Assembly: GCA_051453625.1 (NCBI GenBank)
Contig: JBOZIK010000001.1
Location: 226,039,348 to 226,103,347 of the forward strand
Length of the DNA: 64,000 bases
Direction of reading: 5' to 3'
Source: Welwitschia mirabilis
Lineage: Eukaryota > Gnetophyta > Gnetopsida > Welwitschiales
Shown: positions 63,371 to 64,000 of the stretch, one piece after another
How positions within the stretch are numbered: the stretch's first letter is position 1
How the letters are laid out: each line of letters opens with the position of its first letter
Translations under genes and position numbers: made by a program
Notes under the pieces: model-generated
What the model saw: only the letters and a program-made list of their open reading frames with translations
Databases searched by the model: none
Told to the model about the DNA's origin: nothing

Positions 63371-63595
63371 TCATAGATCTTTACATGAGGTAGTGAGCTT
63401 CACAGATCACCAAATGAGGTAGTGAAGTGAGAATCCCATAGATCACCAAATGAGGTAGTGGACTTCATAAATCATCAAATAAGGTAGTAAACTTAATAAT
63501 ATATGAGATTATATATTTATATTTTTATAAGAACTATAGATCACCTAATGAGGTAGTGGGCTTCACAAATCACCAAATGAACTAGTAAAGTGATT
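63371..63595. repeat. Minisatellite, six units of about 29-36 bp
   Basis: Units begin near 63371, 63401, 63437, 63466, 63533 and 63564. The shared core is AGATCACCAAATGAGGTAGTG followed by a short GGCTTCA-like link; a 38-bp interruption lies between units four and five. Differences are mostly C/T and G/A. Confidence 0.88.
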
Positions 63596-64000
63596 GAGAT
63601 ATGTTAAAATATATAATGATTATTCTATTTCAAAATCATAAAATTTGTATTTGTGATATGCCATGTTATTTTGGAATCTATACTTATTTTTCTTTTGTTA
63701 AATCTTAAAAATCCTTGCTTATCTTACTTAGTTTTGCCTAGACGATACTGGGAGCTATGAGTTTTTCATAGTTCTCATCCCATACTTTTATGTACCAGGT
63801 GGAAAATTTGGATTATAATTATTGCTATGGGCAAATGGATGTGAAGGATTAATGTTCTAGTATTATTTGGAAATTTGCTAAATAATTTTGTATTCTTTCA
63901 TTATTCTTAAAATATTTGATGTAATATGTTTAAGATTTAAGGACATGACATACTTTTCTATAATAAATATTTCTTAAATGAGTTGAAGAGTCAAAACTCC

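Larger units (their letters stand above)
62540..64000. other. LTR-like non-coding DNA with tandem repeats
   Basis: No coding frame. Two tandem arrays (63226-63365 and 63371-63595). After them, GACGATACTGGGAGCTATGA near 63743 and the T-rich passages recall the ends of long plant LTRs, but no PBS or partner copy is in view. Confidence 0.4.

Noticed and set aside
63371-63595. CRISPR-like array
   Set aside because: Units are adjacent and imperfect, without unique spacers, in plant transposon DNA. It is a minisatellite.

Overview
The window looks like a stretch of a large, repeat-filled, very AT-rich plant nuclear genome. Every coding trace I recognise belongs to an LTR retrotransposon. Primer-binding sites are of the plant tRNA-iMet and tRNA-Asp types, and no intact host gene, tRNA or rRNA gene is visible. 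C-to-T and G-to-A decay is heavy, as expected after long cytosine methylation. A gymnosperm with a strongly AT-shifted genome would fit (Welwitschia-like, for example), but the species is a guess. Four runs of N interrupt the sequence: 7536-7789, 17547-17950, 34721-34820 (exactly 100) and 62336-62539.

Layout. 1-683: 3' end of a Ty3/gypsy chromovirus (chromodomain, then LTR). 684-3369: decayed AT-rich DNA. 3370-13749: a non-autonomous element made of two very long LTRs (about 5.8 and 4.5 kb) around an internal region of only 116 bp, which holds just a PBS and a polypurine tract. 13750-22018: AT-rich DNA with an older element (Met-type PBS at 14782, unassigned coding traces to about 17.2 kb). 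22019-54370: a nest. The outer element G is a plus-strand Ty3/gypsy element with 3.8-kb LTRs and a readable RT-RNaseH-integrase remnant at 47.3-49.8 kb. Its left LTR is split by element E (22778-40086, minus strand, Athila/Tat-like PBS and PPT, 5-bp target duplication ATAAC on both sides). E in turn contains minus-strand pieces (29.7-33.8 and 34.8-35.6 kb) of the same long-LTR family as 3370-13749. 57.3-60.1 kb: minus-strand Ty1/copia remnant (gag, protease, integrase, start of RT), cut at 60106 by the 3' LTR of a second E-like element (60106-61428) whose internal part runs right to a C-rich tract and an assembly gap. 62.5-64 kb: LTR-like DNA with two tandem-repeat arrays.

Nothing here works as a pathway; the biology is of element on element. 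The points most worth following are the giant-LTR/minimal-interior element, the unequal CpG survival in its two LTRs, gene-like GC-richer segments inside its LTRs, the AT hairpin arrays those LTRs carry, and an E element that shows PBS, PPT, LTRs and an unassigned ORF but no recognisable pol.
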